From: RYN-133 sp963754285
GTDB taxonomy: Bacteria > Actinomycetota > Actinomycetes > Mycobacteriales > Jatrophihabitantaceae
Assembly: GCA_963754285.1 (NCBI GenBank)
Contig: CAVWFN010000006.1
Location: 434,001 to 498,000, forward strand
Direction of reading: 5' to 3'
DNA: 64,000 nucleotides
Positions 63,721 through 64,000 of this stretch are shown piece by piece (positions within the stretch are counted from its first letter, which is position 1; every line of letters begins with the position of its first letter). The position numbers and the translations under genes were made by a program. The notes below the pieces were generated by a model that made no database searches, had not been told where the DNA came from, and saw only the letters and a program-made list of their open reading frames with translations.

Positions 63721-64000
63721 TCGACGTCCTTACGCTTGCGTTCGTCGACGAGCCTTTCCGCGACCCGGAACGCCAGCTCGAGCGACTGCTCGATGTTCAG
63801 CCGTGGATCGCATGCCGTCTCGTAACGGCGGCCCAGATCGGCTGCGGTCAGCTCGGCCGTCCCGCCTATGCACTCGGTGACGTCGTCGCCGGTGAGCTCG
63901 ACGTGCAACCCGCCGGGGTGCGTGCCCAATTCGGCGTGGACGTCGAAGAATCCGTCGACCTCGTCGATGATCCGGTCGAGATGCCGGGTCTTGACGCCGT
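63717..64000 (-). CDS. Class II (plant-type) DAHP synthase, C-terminal part only
   Basis: The last 93 residues before the stop; the rest lies beyond the right edge. VKTRHLDRIIDEVDGFFDVH, then GTHPGGLHVELTGDDVTECIGG and RYETACDPRLNIEQSLELAF are characteristic of the class II enzyme (M. tuberculosis AroG, Rv2178c). It performs the same reaction as the class I enzyme 2 kb away but is unrelated in fine sequence. Its stop overlaps the threonine aldolase start. Gene order kinase then aroG matches pknL-aroG of mycobacteria. Confidence 0.92.

Overview
This 64 kb window is a chromosomal segment of a high-GC actinobacterium. The evidence is the complete mce lipid-import operon, F420-type (LLM) flavin oxidoreductases, an Rv2175c-type regulator beside a PASTA kinase, a plant-type (class II) DAHP synthase, many GTG starts, and dense ATGA/GTGA overlaps within operons. 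Gene order repeatedly echoes Mycobacterium tuberculosis (Rv3029c, Rv3030/Rv3032/Rv3034c/Rv3038c/Rv3039c, Rv2175c-pknL-aroG, mce). The gene content (heterodimeric lycopene cyclase, S53 peptidase, CoxE/MoxR pair) suggests a free-living relative of the Mycobacteriales or Frankiales. I cannot fix the genus. I see no rRNA, tRNA, CRISPR array, prophage or intact insertion sequence, and no gene-free stretch longer than about 210 bases.

Layout. 0-4 kb: partial etfB, then an aldehyde dehydrogenase, its DUF779 partner and a GAF-domain activator. 4-9 kb: a secreted Cys-rich propeller-like protein, OsmC, an SDR and a Gfo/Idh oxidoreductase. 9-15 kb: a MetE-like methyltransferase, an LLM oxidoreductase, and a probable operon of a 98-residue protein, MoxR, a VWA protein, a GH18 hydrolase and a DUF3237 protein. 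15-20 kb: a class V aminotransferase, a frame-interrupted lytic transglycosylase and a surface-anchored Ig-like protein. 20-34 kb: an LLM-TetR pair, the yrbEA-yrbEB-mceA-F operon with two Mce-associated proteins, a cytochrome P450 and a divergent TetR. 34-43 kb: an Exordium-like metalloprotein, a YwaF-type membrane protein, then a methyltransferase, glycosyltransferase, acetyltransferase, methyltransferase and enoyl-CoA hydratase in the order and orientation of the mycobacterial Rv3030-Rv3039c polysaccharide locus, with a MarR regulator and a Cds1-like PLP enzyme in between. 43-53 kb: small enzymes, a broken DUF222/HNH gene, a phosphoesterase, an S53 peptidase, a frame-interrupted ABC ATPase, an HtrA-type protease and glgX. 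53-64 kb: crtI-crtB facing an operon for the two lycopene cyclase halves, an Rv2175c homologue and a methyltransferase; then a PASTA kinase, class I DAHP synthase, L,D-transpeptidase, threonine aldolase and partial class II DAHP synthase.

The most coherent signal is regulatory. Two sites match the published KstR consensus TNNAACNNGTTNNA. One lies in a 32 bp near-perfect palindrome upstream of yrbEA, the other directly in front of an LLM oxidoreductase of the Rv3520c type. This points to a steroid or related lipid uptake regulon. A second window-wide signal is four single-base frame interruptions in otherwise well-conserved genes, which suggests sequence errors or recent decay. I found no clearly new defence or mobile system. 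The least explained items are the 14-unit Cys propeller, the dispersed 25 bp hairpins, and the coupling of carotenoid cyclisation genes to a kinase-substrate regulator.
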